DNA of 64,000 nucleotides from Nocardioides deserti (GCF_014266025.1 NZ_JACMYC010000007.1:154994-218993), one strand, 5' to 3'; counted from the first letter of the stretch, positions 7,746 through 16,719 are shown. Translations and numbers: made by a program. The notes: a model not told the origin generated them from the sequence alone.

Positions 7746-9032
7746 ATGACGCTGGCCCACCTCGCGACACCCGAGACCCCGCTGGACGACCCAGCACTGG
7801 TCCTCGCGGCCGCGCGGGCCAGCCAGCGCGAGGCCGACGCCGCCGAGGTCCGCGTCCTGCAGGCGGCGGTCGAGTGGTGCGCGCTGCACCCCGCCGAGTC
7901 CCTGGCGGAGTCGGCGTCGTGGGCGACGATGCAGGGCTTCGGCGACCAGCCCGTCGGCCTCGCCGGCGACGGCGCGCCCCTGGTGACGGAGTTCGCGGTC
8001 GTCGAGCTCGCCGCGGCACTCGGGAAGTCCCTCGACGCCGGCCGCGCCTACCTGTCCGAGGCGCTCGAGCTGCGCTACCGGCTCCCGAAGGTCTGGGCGA
8101 AGGTCACCGGCGGCGACCTCCCCGCCTGGAAGGCCCGGACGATCGCCCGCAAGACCCTCCCGCTGCCGAAGGCGGGCGCACGGTTCGTCGACACCCACGT
8201 CGCCCAGTTCGTCGCGTCGATCAGCCCCGCCGCGCTCGGCCGCCTCGTCGATGAGGCGCTGGTGCGGTTCGACCCCGACGAGGCTGAGCGGATCCGGTTC
8301 GAACGCACCGAAGCCCGCCACGTCACCGTGCAGACCCGGCAGGTGTCCTTCGACGGCCACGTCGACGTCTGGGCCACCCTCGACCTGGCCGATGCCCTCG
8401 ACCTCGAGGACGCCCTCGCGAAGGGTGCCGACCGCCTCGCCGCGCTCGGCTCGAAAGAGGTCGAAGGGTCGCGACGGGCCACCGCGCTCGGTGACATGGC
8501 CCGCCGCCAGCTTGTCCTGGAGTTCGACACCGACCCCAAACCGATGGTCGTCCACGTCCACCAGCACCCCGACGGGTCGCTGGACCAGGTCGTCCGGGTC
8601 GAGAACGTCCGCGGGTTCGTCCTCACCGGCCAGCTCGCCGAGTGGTGCACCCGCGCCGCCAAGATGACGATCAAGCCGGTCATCGACCTGGCCGAACGCA
8701 TCCACGTCGAGGCCTACGAGGTCCCCGACCGCCTCTCCGAGCAGACCCGGCTCCGCGACCACCACTGCGTCTTCCCCTGGTGCACCCGCCCCGCCTTCCA
8801 ACACTCCAAGGTCGACGACGACCACGCCACGCCCTATCGCAACGGCGGACCAACAGCCACCGAGAACATCGGCCCCCTCTGCAGACGCCACCACCGAGCC
8901 AAGACCCACGGCGGCTGGCGACACTCCTCACCCAGCCCCGGCAGCTACCACTGGACCAGCCCCTCCGGCGTCACCTACACCGTCGACCACCACGGCACCG
9001 TCGACCACGACACCGACCCATCCGAGCACTAG
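7746..9032 (+). CDS. DUF222 / 13E12-repeat family HNH endonuclease
   Basis: 428 residues. The N-terminal DUF222 region (about 15-320) is alpha-helical; the C-terminal HNH nuclease (about 335-395) shows HHCVFPWCTRPAFQHSKVDD, then DHATPYRNGG, ENIGPLC and RRHHRAKTHGGW, so both the zinc-binding cysteines and the HNH histidines are intact. The family is multi-copy in Nocardioides and Mycobacterium. It has no proven function but is linked to mobile or damage-inducible loci. ATG 7746 has no ribosome site and lies six bases after TAGAAT, so the message is probably leaderless, and a LexA box covers the promoter. Confidence 0.9.
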   Translation: MTLAHLATPETPLDDPALVLAAARASQREADAAEVRVLQAAVEWCALHPAESLAESASWATMQGFGDQPVGLAGDGAPLVTEFAVVELAAALGKSLDAGRAYLSEALELRYRLPKVWAKVTGGDLPAWKARTIARKTLPLPKAGARFVDTHVAQFVASISPAALGRLVDEALVRFDPDEAERIRFERTEARHVTVQTRQVSFDGHVDVWATLDLADALDLEDALAKGADRLAALGSKEVEGSRRATALGDMARRQLVLEFDTDPKPMVVHVHQHPDGSLDQVVRVENVRGFVLTGQLAEWCTRAAKMTIKPVIDLAERIHVEAYEVPDRLSEQTRLRDHHCVFPWCTRPAFQHSKVDDDHATPYRNGGPTATENIGPLCRRHHRAKTHGGWRHSSPSPGSYHWTSPSGVTYTVDHHGTVDHDTDPSEH

Positions 9033-9252
9033 CCACCCCGCCCCACACCCCGCCGAAGCACCCAGCCGGCGGGCCACCGGCACGCCTCGACGAGACCGTG
9101 CTTCCGTTCCCGTCGCGCTGCGCCCCGCACGGCGGTCTGCCACGCTCAGGCCGCCGGACCGCCTCGTACTGTTCCGGTGGATCGCTGGGTCACGGCGCTG
9201 CGGCCTGCGCCCTCGGCCACGACCCCGAGCTCTTCGACGGGATCGTGCGTGA
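9033..9252. other. Intergenic stretch, no feature recognised
   Basis: About 220 bp between the DUF222 gene and the stop of the next minus-strand gene. I see only modest GC-rich repeats (for example GCCGGCGGGCCACCGGC near 9064) and no convincing ORF, RNA or promoter. Confidence 0.5.
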
Positions 9253-9840
9253 TCACGTGTAGTCCGGCTGTCGCTCGGTGGGGTCAGCGGGAACGACATC
9301 GAGGGCCGGATGCGCTACCAGCTGGGCGACGGCCTCGGGAGCGGCGCCGACCCCTGCGTAGTGCGGATCGACATCGAGTGCGATGCACCAAGCGTGATCC
9401 GCCGGCCAGATGAACGCTGGTGGCGGCACCCTGCCCGGAGTGATGCCCGCCATGCGTGGCGAGTCCCAGTCGGCGAAGTCCGCCAGCGCGCCGCTGTACA
9501 AGAAGTAGGAGCGGTGCGGCACCGTCACCATCGGCATGCCGCGTAGTGCGGGAGGAGTGCCCCAGCCGTCCCACATGCAGAAGTACAGGTCGCCGGCGGC
9601 GTGAGTGTGCTCGCCGAGGGCTGCCAGCGCAAGGGCCAGCACATCGTTCTCGCTGGGGGCATTGGGACCAAGTACGCCGCCGGGCTCCTTCTGCCCCGGC
9701 GCAGTCGGGTCGGGCAGAAACCGCAGCCGCGCGTAGGCCCGGAACGCCTGCGGCCCGAGGGTCACGAGCTGGTACCACGGCACGTCACTGCCCGTGATCC
9801 AAGCGGCGGGAGACACGTCGCTGCACGGGACAAGGGCCAC
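9253..9840 (-). CDS. Hypothetical protein, about 195 residues
   Basis: A continuous frame with normal protein composition: it reads ALVPCSDVSPAAWITGSDVP, then YARLRFLPDPTAPGQ, YFCMWDGWG, and DHAWCIALDVDPHYAGVGA. The aromatic-rich WDGWG and DVDPHYAGVG stretches resemble uncharacterised actinobacterial cytosolic proteins, but I cannot name a domain. The start is uncertain: GTG 9840 gives 195 residues and GTG 9816 is an alternative; no ribosome site is clear. A short palindrome (9845-9861) lies just upstream. No neighbour suggests a role. Confidence 0.65.
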   Translation of the reverse strand: MALVPCSDVSPAAWITGSDVPWYQLVTLGPQAFRAYARLRFLPDPTAPGQKEPGGVLGPNAPSENDVLALALAALGEHTHAAGDLYFCMWDGWGTPPALRGMPMVTVPHRSYFLYSGALADFADWDSPRMAGITPGRVPPPAFIWPADHAWCIALDVDPHYAGVGAAPEAVAQLVAHPALDVVPADPTERQPDYT

Positions 9841-9844
9841 GAGC

Positions 9845-9861
9845 CATGGTCTAGCACCATG
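9845..9861. promoter_or_regulatory. Short palindrome upstream of the 195-residue gene
   Basis: CATGGT and ACCATG flank CTAGC, a perfect 6-bp inverted repeat five bases before the proposed start. It could be an operator, but it is short and may be chance. Confidence 0.3.
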
Positions 9862-9994
9862 CCCGCGGCGCGCGAGAGGAAGGACGGCCCGTGTCGTGCC
9901 GGGACCACCAGTTCTTCTGCTGCCCGGCACCGGAACGCCGGAGCAGCCCCGGCGGCCAAGAGGCGACAAGCGGACGGACGCGCCGAGGTGCACC

Positions 9995-10522
9995 TCAGCC
10001 AGGGCCGCCCGGGGACTCCACCCTCGACCGGACCAGCTCGTGGGCCGAGCGGCCGAAGGCGACGAAGCGGGCCTCGTCGACCCCGGTGTCGGCGGTGTCG
10101 GCGGAGCGGAAGACCTCGAGAGCGGCGTCGACGGACTCCTCGCGCGACCAGCCGTAGACGCCGGCGGAGACGAGGGGGAAGGCGACCGAGCGGGCGCCGA
10201 GCTCGTCGGCGACCTCCAGGGCCCGGCGGTAGCAGGAGGTGAGCAGCGAGCGGTCGGTCTCACCGGCGTGGCGGTTCGGGCCGACGACGTGGATGACCCA
10301 GCGGGCGGCCATCCGGCCGGCGGTGGTCCACCCGGCATCCCCGGTGGCGAGCCCGTGCGGGAAGCGCCGGCGGCAGTCCTCGAGGACTTCCGGCGCGCCG
10401 GCTGCGTGGATGGCGCCGTCGACACCGCTGCCGCCGCGCATCCCCCGGTTGGCGGCGTTGACGACCGCGTCGACGTCCTGGCTGGTGATGTCGCCCTCGA
10501 CGACGGTGATCCGCATGCGCAC
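9995..10522 (-). CDS. Macro-domain protein (ADP-ribose/O-acetyl-ADP-ribose hydrolase type)
   Basis: 175 residues forming a single macro domain. It shows the MacroD/YmdB pattern VVNAANRGMRGGSGVDGAIH (catalytic N and D loop) and the substrate loop FPLVSAGVYGWSREES. These enzymes remove ADP-ribose from proteins or hydrolyse O-acetyl-ADP-ribose. Start is GTG 10522 or ATG 10516. It lies 10 bases after the topoisomerase IB stop on the same strand, so the two are probably co-transcribed. Confidence 0.92.
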   Translation of the reverse strand: MRMRITVVEGDITSQDVDAVVNAANRGMRGGSGVDGAIHAAGAPEVLEDCRRRFPHGLATGDAGWTTAGRMAARWVIHVVGPNRHAGETDRSLLTSCYRRALEVADELGARSVAFPLVSAGVYGWSREESVDAALEVFRSADTADTGVDEARFVAFGRSAHELVRSRVESPGGPG

Positions 10523-10532
10523 GACTCTGCCG

Positions 10533-11537
10533 TCAGTCTCCCCGGATCAGGTCCAGGGTGGCGCGCTCGAGCGCGGCCTGCCGCTCGTCGGGGCTGTCGT
10601 ACTCCCGCGAGGTGGTCTCCCGGATGGTCCGACCTCCCTCGTAGGCCTCGACGACCCGCGGGTCGACGTACGACGACCGCGCCAGCGTGGGGGTGTTGCC
10701 GAGGAACGACGACACCTCCTTCATCGCGCCCGAGACCGCCCGCTTCCGCGACGCCTTGCTCTCCCCGTGCTCGGCGGTCTTCGCGAGCGCGGCGGCGGCC
10801 AGCACGGTGGCGTGCCAGGTGCGGAAGTCCTTCGCGGTCGCCTCGAGGCCGGTCGAGGACCGGACGTACTCGTTGACCAGCGCGGGCAGCACGTCGCGCC
10901 AGGACCGCCCCTCCTTGTACGACAGCAGCCGGCCCGGCCCGCCACGACGGCGCCGCATCGCCTCGATCGTCTCGATGACGATCGCGTCGTCGATCTCGAT
11001 GCGGTGCTGCACGCCGGACTTGCCGACGAACGCGAACACCAGCCGGTCCTGCTGGCGCCGCACGTGCCGCCGCTCCAGGGTGGTGAGCCCGAAGCTGCCG
11101 TTGGTGTCGGCGTACACGTCGTTGCCGATCCGGAAGTAGCCCAGGTCCAGCAGCCGCACGGCCGCCGCGCACGCCCGCTCCAGCGGCATCCCCTCCCGGC
11201 CGAGGTCGGCGACCACGAGCTCGCGGGCGCGGGTCAGCGCAGCGCCGAACTCCTCCATCCGTGCGAACTTCTCCGCGTCCCGCCGCTCGCGCCAGGCCTG
11301 GTGGTAGAGGTACTGCCGCCGCCCGGCGTCGTCGGTGCCGACGGCCTGCAGGTGGCCGTTGTCGTACGGCGTGATCCAGACGTCCTTCCACGCCGGCGGG
11401 ATCACCAGGTCGCGGATCCGCTCGACCGCCTCGTCGGGCAGCCGCTGGCCGTGCTGGTCGAGGTAGACCCAGCCCTTGCCCGCTCGGCGGCGCGTCCAGC
11501 CGGGCTGATCCGGCGAGGTACGACGCAGGCGGGGCAT
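10533..11537 (-). CDS. DNA topoisomerase IB (poxvirus-like bacterial type)
   Basis: 334 residues from ATG 11537; the open frame extends to 11654 but the upstream part overlaps the preceding gene and does not look like protein. It relaxes supercoils by nicking one strand through a 3'-phosphotyrosine link. The catalytic tyrosine is in LARSSYVDPRVVEAY near the C-terminus, with the basic residues in KDFRTWHATV and the lysine loop YADTNGSFGLTTLERRHV. Length fits the compact bacterial TopIB family. It is followed by the macro-domain gene after 10 bases. Confidence 0.93.
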   Translation of the reverse strand: MPRLRRTSPDQPGWTRRRAGKGWVYLDQHGQRLPDEAVERIRDLVIPPAWKDVWITPYDNGHLQAVGTDDAGRRQYLYHQAWRERRDAEKFARMEEFGAALTRARELVVADLGREGMPLERACAAAVRLLDLGYFRIGNDVYADTNGSFGLTTLERRHVRRQQDRLVFAFVGKSGVQHRIEIDDAIVIETIEAMRRRRGGPGRLLSYKEGRSWRDVLPALVNEYVRSSTGLEATAKDFRTWHATVLAAAALAKTAEHGESKASRKRAVSGAMKEVSSFLGNTPTLARSSYVDPRVVEAYEGGRTIRETTSREYDSPDERQAALERATLDLIRGD

Positions 11538-11578
11538 GCCGCAGCGGTGTCCCCGGCGAACCCCCGGCAAACGCGGGT

Positions 11579-12586
11579 CTAGCGCGGCCGCAGCGACCGC
11601 AGCAGCGCGAGCAGCACGCCGAGCGCGAGGAACCCGCCGAGGAACCACGGCCACTCCGGCCGCTCCGCCTCGTCGACGGCGGTCAGGTCGACGCCGAGAC
11701 CGTCGCCGGCGTCGGGGTTGGTGGACGGGTCGGGCGTGGGCGCGTCCGGGGCCATCGCGGCGCGCAGGTCGGCCGGCAGGTCGATCCGCAGCACCGGCGC
11801 CTCGACGCCCTCGCTGCTGACGAACACCCGGCCGCGGCGGTCGACCGCGATCCCCTCCCCCTGCTGCTGCTCGGGCAGGCGCACCTCGCCGACGACGGCC
11901 AGGTCCGGCCAGGTGTAGACGACCGCCCGCGAGTAGTCGCGCAGCACGAGGTGCCGCCCGTCGGGGAAGAACGCCCCGTCGGTCGCGACCGGCAGCGCCG
12001 CGCCCACCGGCTCGAGCTCGTTCGGCGCGTCGGGGTCCAGCCGCTCGGGGGCCACCAGCACCTCGGCGCCGAAGATCGTCTTGCTCACCACGACCAGCCG
12101 CCCCGTCCCCGGCTCGACCAGGAGCGACTCGGCGTCCTGCGGGCCGTCCGGATGCACCAACGCGTACGCCGCCACGTCGGCGTCGCCGGTGACGTCCCGG
12201 TCCTCACGCCCCACCGGCACGCGGGCGACCGCGACCGAGTCCCGGGCGCGGGGGTTGTCGCCGATGTCGCCGACCCACACCGAGCCGTCGCCGGCCGGCG
12301 CCACCGCCTCGACGTCGACCGGTTCCTCGGCCCACGTGGTGACGCCCACGGTGTCCCCGGTGGCGGGGTCCACCGTGAACACGCGGCCGGTGTCCCCCGA
12401 GTCGTTGACGGTCACGAAGAGCCCGTCGACGACGGCCAGCCCGCTGGACTCGACGATCTCGCGGTCGGTGAACCGGAAGACCACCTGCCCGTCGGCGCCG
12501 GCCGGGGCGGCCGCGGCGGCGAGGAGGAACGGCACGGCGGTCGCCGCGAGCAGCGCCCGCTCGAGCAGCGGGCCCCGCTCCGGCAT
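11579..12586 (-). CDS. Secreted, C-terminally anchored beta-propeller protein
   Basis: 335 residues with an N-terminal signal segment (10-30, ends PAGADG), a run of repeated WD-like blades (IVESSGLAVVDGLFVTVNDS, then DVEAVAPAGDGSVWVGDIGD, FFPDGRHLVLRDYSRAVVYT) and a C-terminal membrane helix (about 308-330) before RSLRPR. This suits an extracytoplasmic propeller held in the membrane, related to the esterase-like phytase/SdiA-type fold. Substrate unknown. It starts 13 bases after the methyltransferase stop and so may be the last gene of the HOT operon. Confidence 0.75.
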   Translation of the reverse strand: MPERGPLLERALLAATAVPFLLAAAAAPAGADGQVVFRFTDREIVESSGLAVVDGLFVTVNDSGDTGRVFTVDPATGDTVGVTTWAEEPVDVEAVAPAGDGSVWVGDIGDNPRARDSVAVARVPVGREDRDVTGDADVAAYALVHPDGPQDAESLLVEPGTGRLVVVSKTIFGAEVLVAPERLDPDAPNELEPVGAALPVATDGAFFPDGRHLVLRDYSRAVVYTWPDLAVVGEVRLPEQQQGEGIAVDRRGRVFVSSEGVEAPVLRIDLPADLRAAMAPDAPTPDPSTNPDAGDGLGVDLTAVDEAERPEWPWFLGGFLALGVLLALLRSLRPR

Positions 12587-12599
12587 CAGGCCGGACCCA

Positions 12600-13805
12600 T
12601 CAGACCAGCCCGAGCAGCTCGGCGAGCTTCGGGCGGATGCCCCAGGTGGTGACCAGCTCGTCGTACTCCTTGCGCACGCCGCCGCCCTTGACCGGCGAGC
12701 CGGTGCGGGTGGCGCGGAGCATGGTGTTGCGCGGGGTGTGCTGGGACTCCACGAACTGGACGACGTCGACCTTGTAGCCCTGCATCCGCATCAGCGCGGC
12801 GCGCAGGCCGTCGGTGAGCGTGTCGGCGAGCCGCTCGCGCAGGATGCCGTGCCGGGTGAGGAGCGCGTAGGGCGCCGGGGTCGGCGAGCGGCGCAGCTGG
12901 GCGGCGATGTCGTGGTGGCAGCAGGGCGCGGCGAGCACGAGCTGCGCACCCCACTCGACGGCGCGGGCGAGCGCCTCGTCGGTCGCGGTGTCGCAGGCGT
13001 GCAGCGCGAGCACCACCTCGGGGACGGGGTCGAGCTGCGCGCCGGCGATCGAGCCGACGACGAACTCCGCGTGCACGCCGAGCTCGGCGGCCACAGCGCT
13101 GTTGTGCTCGCGCGACTGCTCCTTGACGTCGACGCCGGTGACGACGACGGGCAGGCCGCGGACCTCGGCGAGGTAGCGCTGGGCGGTGAAAGTCAGGTAG
13201 GCGTTGCCGCAGCCGAGGTCGGCGATCCGCAGCGGCTCCTCGGCGGTCGGCCGGCGCAGGTGGCCCTTGTCCACCGCGTCGGTGACCGAGGAGTCGAGCA
13301 GGCGGAGGAACTCCTCTACCTGGCGCAGCTTCGCGTGCCGGCTCGGCTTGAGCCGGCCCTCCGCGTCGGCCAGCCCGAGCGCCTTGAAGACCGGGTCGTC
13401 CTCGGGCAGCAGCCGCTGCTTGTCCCGGTCGTGGCCGCGGTCGGGCTCGACCTCCTCGGTCCGCGCGGTGGTGTGCACGACGGCCTCGAGCTTCTTGGTG
13501 ACGCGCACCTGGTGGGACTCGGTGGTCGTCTCGACGTGCCAGTTGCCGAACGGCTCGTCGAGCAGCTCGTCGACGGCGTCGCGCGCGGCGTCGCCGGAGT
13601 GGTTCGCGGTGTGGGCCTGGGTGGCGTCGTACGTCACGACCTGGAGGTGGCGCCCGGCCTTGATGTCGACGTAGCGCAGCTCGGCCCGGCGCCAGCGCGG
13701 CTGCTGGCCCTTCTGCCTGCCCGACGCGACGGCCTTGACGAGCGTGTCGGGGTCGAGCAGGTGGCCGCGCATCCGGGCCAGCACGCGCAGCAGCGGCTCG
13801 CTCAC
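12600..13805 (-). CDS. SAM-dependent methyltransferase (Methyltransf_32-like)
   Basis: 401 residues. The N-terminal third is charged and of unknown fold; the SAM-binding motif I is IADLGCGNAYLTFTAQRYLA (about 200-220), followed by VTGVDVKEQS (acidic ribose contact) and LAAPCCHHDIAAQL, the PCCHH block of PF13679-like methyltransferases. The substrate is unknown; RNA or protein are possibilities. Its GTG overlaps the TGA of the upstream 29-residue membrane ORF by four bases, tying it to the HOT/FAD-dehydrogenase operon. Confidence 0.85.
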   Translation of the reverse strand: MSEPLLRVLARMRGHLLDPDTLVKAVASGRQKGQQPRWRRAELRYVDIKAGRHLQVVTYDATQAHTANHSGDAARDAVDELLDEPFGNWHVETTTESHQVRVTKKLEAVVHTTARTEEVEPDRGHDRDKQRLLPEDDPVFKALGLADAEGRLKPSRHAKLRQVEEFLRLLDSSVTDAVDKGHLRRPTAEEPLRIADLGCGNAYLTFTAQRYLAEVRGLPVVVTGVDVKEQSREHNSAVAAELGVHAEFVVGSIAGAQLDPVPEVVLALHACDTATDEALARAVEWGAQLVLAAPCCHHDIAAQLRRSPTPAPYALLTRHGILRERLADTLTDGLRAALMRMQGYKVDVVQFVESQHTPRNTMLRATRTGSPVKGGGVRKEYDELVTTWGIRPKLAELLGLV

Positions 13806-13891
13806 CGGTTCACCACCGCCGAGACGACGACGATGACCAGGAGGGCGGCCAGCGCGACCGGGATGACGAGTCTGCGGTGGCGCGGGTTCAC
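13802..13891 (-). CDS. 29-residue single-pass membrane peptide
   Basis: The frame GTG 13891 to TGA 13802 encodes MNPRHRRLVIPVALAALLVI followed by VVVSAVVNR: a basic head and one membrane helix. Its start overlaps the stop of the FAD/Fe-S dehydrogenase (GTGA) and its stop overlaps the start of the methyltransferase (GTGA). Double coupling in an operon of such overlaps is strong evidence for a real gene. It could be a membrane anchor or a small subunit for the dehydrogenase; that is inference. Confidence 0.7.
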   Translation of the reverse strand: MNPRHRRLVIPVALAALLVIVVVSAVVNR

Positions 13892-16719
13892 TCCTCGAGC
13901 CTACTGGCGAGCAGCTCGGCCAGGTGCAGCGCGGGCACGCCGGCGAGGTCGTCGAGCTGGATCTTGCACGACATCCCGTCGGCCAGCACGACCGCGGCGG
14001 GGTTGGCCCGCACGGCCGGCAGCAGGTGCGTCTCGGCGACGGCGACCGAGACCTCGTAGTGCCCCTTCTCGACGCCGAAGTTGCCGGCCAGTCCGCAGCA
14101 GCCCGGGACGCGGGTGACGGTCGCGCCCGCCTTCTCCAGCAGCCGCTGGTCCGCGGCCCAGCCGAGCACGGCGGACTGGTGGCAGTGCGGCTGCGCGACG
14201 ACCTCGATGCCGCTGAGGTCGGGCAACCTGACGTCGAGCCGCTCGAGCAGCTCGGCGAAGGTCAGCACCCCGCCGGCCACGACCGCGGCCCGCGGGTCCT
14301 CGGTGAGCTCGGCGAGGTCGCTGCGCAGCGAGGCCAGGCACGAGGGCTCGACGCCGAGCACCGGCACGCCGCTCTCGACGTACGGCGCCAGCGTGGCCGC
14401 CGTGCGCGCGGCGATGGTCCGCGCCTTGTCCAGCTGGCCGGTGGTGATCCAGGTCAGGCCGCAGCACGCGGACTCCGGGATCACGCGCACCCGCAGCCCG
14501 GCCGATCCCAGGAACCGGATCGCCGCCAGCCCGCTGCCCGGCTGGAAGTGGTCGGTGAAGGAGTCCGCCCACAGCCACACGTCCGGCGCCGCGGCCTCAG
14601 GACCCACCTTCCCCGCCGCCTTCCCCGCAGCCTTCCGCAGGGTCTGCGCCGGGAACGTCGGGATCGAGCGCCGCCGGTCGATGCCGGCGCTCGCCTTCGC
14701 CAGCCGTGCGAGCGTCTTCGAGCGCATCATCCGGTTGACCACAGGAGCGACCGGAGCGGCGAGCGCGGCCCACCGCGGCAGCCGGCCGAGCGTGTAGTGG
14801 GTCAGCGGGCGGCGCCTGCCGGCGTAGGTCTGGTGCAGCGTCTCGGACTTGTAGGTCGCCATGTCGACACCGGTCGGGCAGTCCGAGGCGCAGCCCTTGC
14901 AGGACAGGCACAGGTCGAGCGCCTCGTGGACCGCCGGGTCGGCGAGGCCCCCGACGAGCGACCCGTCGAGCGCCTCCTGAAGCACCCGCGAGCGGCCGCG
15001 GGTGGAGTCCTTCTCGTCGCGCGTCGCGAGGTACGACGGGCACATCACGCCCTGGCCGGGCAGCGACGGCACGACGCACTTACCGACGCCGGTGCAGCGG
15101 TGGACAGCGTTGCCCATCGAGCCCTCGTCGTGGAGGAACCGCAGCGCGGTGCGCACCTGCGCGCGGGGCTGCTCGGGGCGCAGGTCGGCGTCGAGCGGGT
15201 CGGGGTCGACGAGCACGCCGGGGTTGAGGATCCCGTCGGGGTCGCAGATCGCCTTGACCGCGCCGAAGAGCCGCAGCGACTCCGCGTCGTACATCAGCGG
15301 CAGCAGCTCCGAGCGGGCCCGCCCGTCGCCGTGCTCGCCGGACAGCGAGCCGCCGTAGTGGGCGAGCCGCGTCGCGCTCGCCACGAGGAACTCGCGGAAG
15401 CGGGAGTCCCCGCCCCCGCCCGGGGTGAACGGGAAGTCGATGCGCACGTGCACGCACCCGTCGCCGAAGTGGCCGTACGGCACGCCGTCGAGCCCGTGCT
15501 CGCGCAGCAGGTCGTCGAAGTCGCGCAGCCACGCGCCGAGGTGCTCGGGCGGCACGGCGGCGTCCTCCCAACCCGCGTGGGCCGGACGCGAGAGTGAACG
15601 CGCGGCCAGCCCGGCGCCGTCCTCGCGGATCCGCCACAGCGCGGCCGCCTCGGCCGCGGAGTCGACCACGCGGGACTCCAGGGCGCCGGCGACCGCGACC
15701 ACCGGCGCGAGCAGCGCCGGGTCGCTGACCTCGACGAAGAGCCAGCCGGCGCCGCGCGGCAGGTCGGGCACCCCGCCACCACGGGCGCGGACCAGGTCGA
15801 CGATGCGGGCGTCGAGGCCCTCGCAGGCGACCAGCCCGCCACGCTCGACCCCGACCGAGGCGTCGACCGGGCGTCCGGCGGCGGCGAGGATCGCCGGCAC
15901 CGCCTCGGCCGCGTCGACCATCGACGGGTAGCCCAGGACGACCAGCTGCCGCGGCGTCTCCGCCACGAGCCGCACGGTCGCCTCGCGGACCACCGCGAGG
16001 GTGCCCTCGGAGCCGGCGAGGAACCGGTCGACCGAGCGCCGCTCGGGCAGCAGGTGCTCCATCGAGTAGCCGCTGACCTGCCGGGAGAACCGGCCGAACG
16101 TGGTGCGCACGTGGCCGAGGTTCGCCTCGGCCAGCTCCGCCAGCCGGGCCGGTACGTCGCCCGCGGCCGTGCCCCAGACCGGGTCGATCGCGACCACGTT
16201 GTCGGAGGTGCGGCCGTAGCCGAGCGCCCTCGAGCCGCAGGCGTTGTTGCCGATCATCCCGCCGATCGTGCAGCGGGTGTGGGTCGAGGGGTCCGGGCCG
16301 AACCGCAGCCCGTGCGGGGCGGCCGCCTTCTGCAGCACCTGGTGCACGACGCCCGGCTGGACCCGCGCCGTGCGGGCCTCCGGGTCGATCTCGAGCACCC
16401 GGTTCAGGTGCTTGACGGTGTCGACGACCAGCCCGCGGCCGACCGCGTTGCCGGCGATCGAGGTGCCGGCGCCGCGCATGGTCAGCGGCACACCGACCGT
16501 GCGGGCGACGTCGACGACCGCGGTCAGCTCGTCGGCGTCGCGCGGGCGGACCACCGCCTGCGGGACGACGCGGTAGAGCGAGGCGTCGGCGGAGTAGAGC
16601 GCACGGGTCAGCGTCGAGTCGTCGGCGTCGGTCACCCCGCGCCGGCGCAGCTCGGCGAGGAGGTCGGCGCTGCTCGCAGCGCCGGGCGCAGGGCTGGCGT
16701 GGGGCTCGGTGACGGTCAT
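13888..16719 (-). CDS. FAD-linked and Fe-S-binding dehydrogenase (GlcD/YdiJ type), candidate D-2-hydroxyglutarate dehydrogenase
   Basis: 943 residues from ATG 16719. Domain order: FAD_binding_4 (about 40-260; VPLTMRGAGTSIAGNAVGRG and GGMIGNNACGSRALGYGRT), FAD-oxidase C-terminal domain (about 290-560; SGEHGDGRARSELL), a 4Fe-4S pair (CTGVGKCVVP ... CPSYLATRD and CLSCKGCASDCPTGVD) and two CCG electron-transfer modules (ESACCGLTWIT and VPGCCGLAGNFGVEKG). Such proteins oxidise D-2-hydroxy acids and pass electrons to quinone. Being coupled downstream of HOT, whose product is D-2-hydroxyglutarate, that acid is the best guess; D-lactate or glycolate are alternatives. It overlaps both neighbours by four bases. 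Confidence 0.88.
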   Translation of the reverse strand: MTVTEPHASPAPGAASSADLLAELRRRGVTDADDSTLTRALYSADASLYRVVPQAVVRPRDADELTAVVDVARTVGVPLTMRGAGTSIAGNAVGRGLVVDTVKHLNRVLEIDPEARTARVQPGVVHQVLQKAAAPHGLRFGPDPSTHTRCTIGGMIGNNACGSRALGYGRTSDNVVAIDPVWGTAAGDVPARLAELAEANLGHVRTTFGRFSRQVSGYSMEHLLPERRSVDRFLAGSEGTLAVVREATVRLVAETPRQLVVLGYPSMVDAAEAVPAILAAAGRPVDASVGVERGGLVACEGLDARIVDLVRARGGGVPDLPRGAGWLFVEVSDPALLAPVVAVAGALESRVVDSAAEAAALWRIREDGAGLAARSLSRPAHAGWEDAAVPPEHLGAWLRDFDDLLREHGLDGVPYGHFGDGCVHVRIDFPFTPGGGGDSRFREFLVASATRLAHYGGSLSGEHGDGRARSELLPLMYDAESLRLFGAVKAICDPDGILNPGVLVDPDPLDADLRPEQPRAQVRTALRFLHDEGSMGNAVHRCTGVGKCVVPSLPGQGVMCPSYLATRDEKDSTRGRSRVLQEALDGSLVGGLADPAVHEALDLCLSCKGCASDCPTGVDMATYKSETLHQTYAGRRRPLTHYTLGRLPRWAALAAPVAPVVNRMMRSKTLARLAKASAGIDRRRSIPTFPAQTLRKAAGKAAGKVGPEAAAPDVWLWADSFTDHFQPGSGLAAIRFLGSAGLRVRVIPESACCGLTWITTGQLDKARTIAARTAATLAPYVESGVPVLGVEPSCLASLRSDLAELTEDPRAAVVAGGVLTFAELLERLDVRLPDLSGIEVVAQPHCHQSAVLGWAADQRLLEKAGATVTRVPGCCGLAGNFGVEKGHYEVSVAVAETHLLPAVRANPAAVVLADGMSCKIQLDDLAGVPALHLAELLASRLEE

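Noticed and set aside
9253..11391. A 712-residue minus-strand frame covering the macro-domain gene and TopIB
   Set aside because: Only the last 195 residues look like protein. The rest is an off-frame shadow of the real genes.
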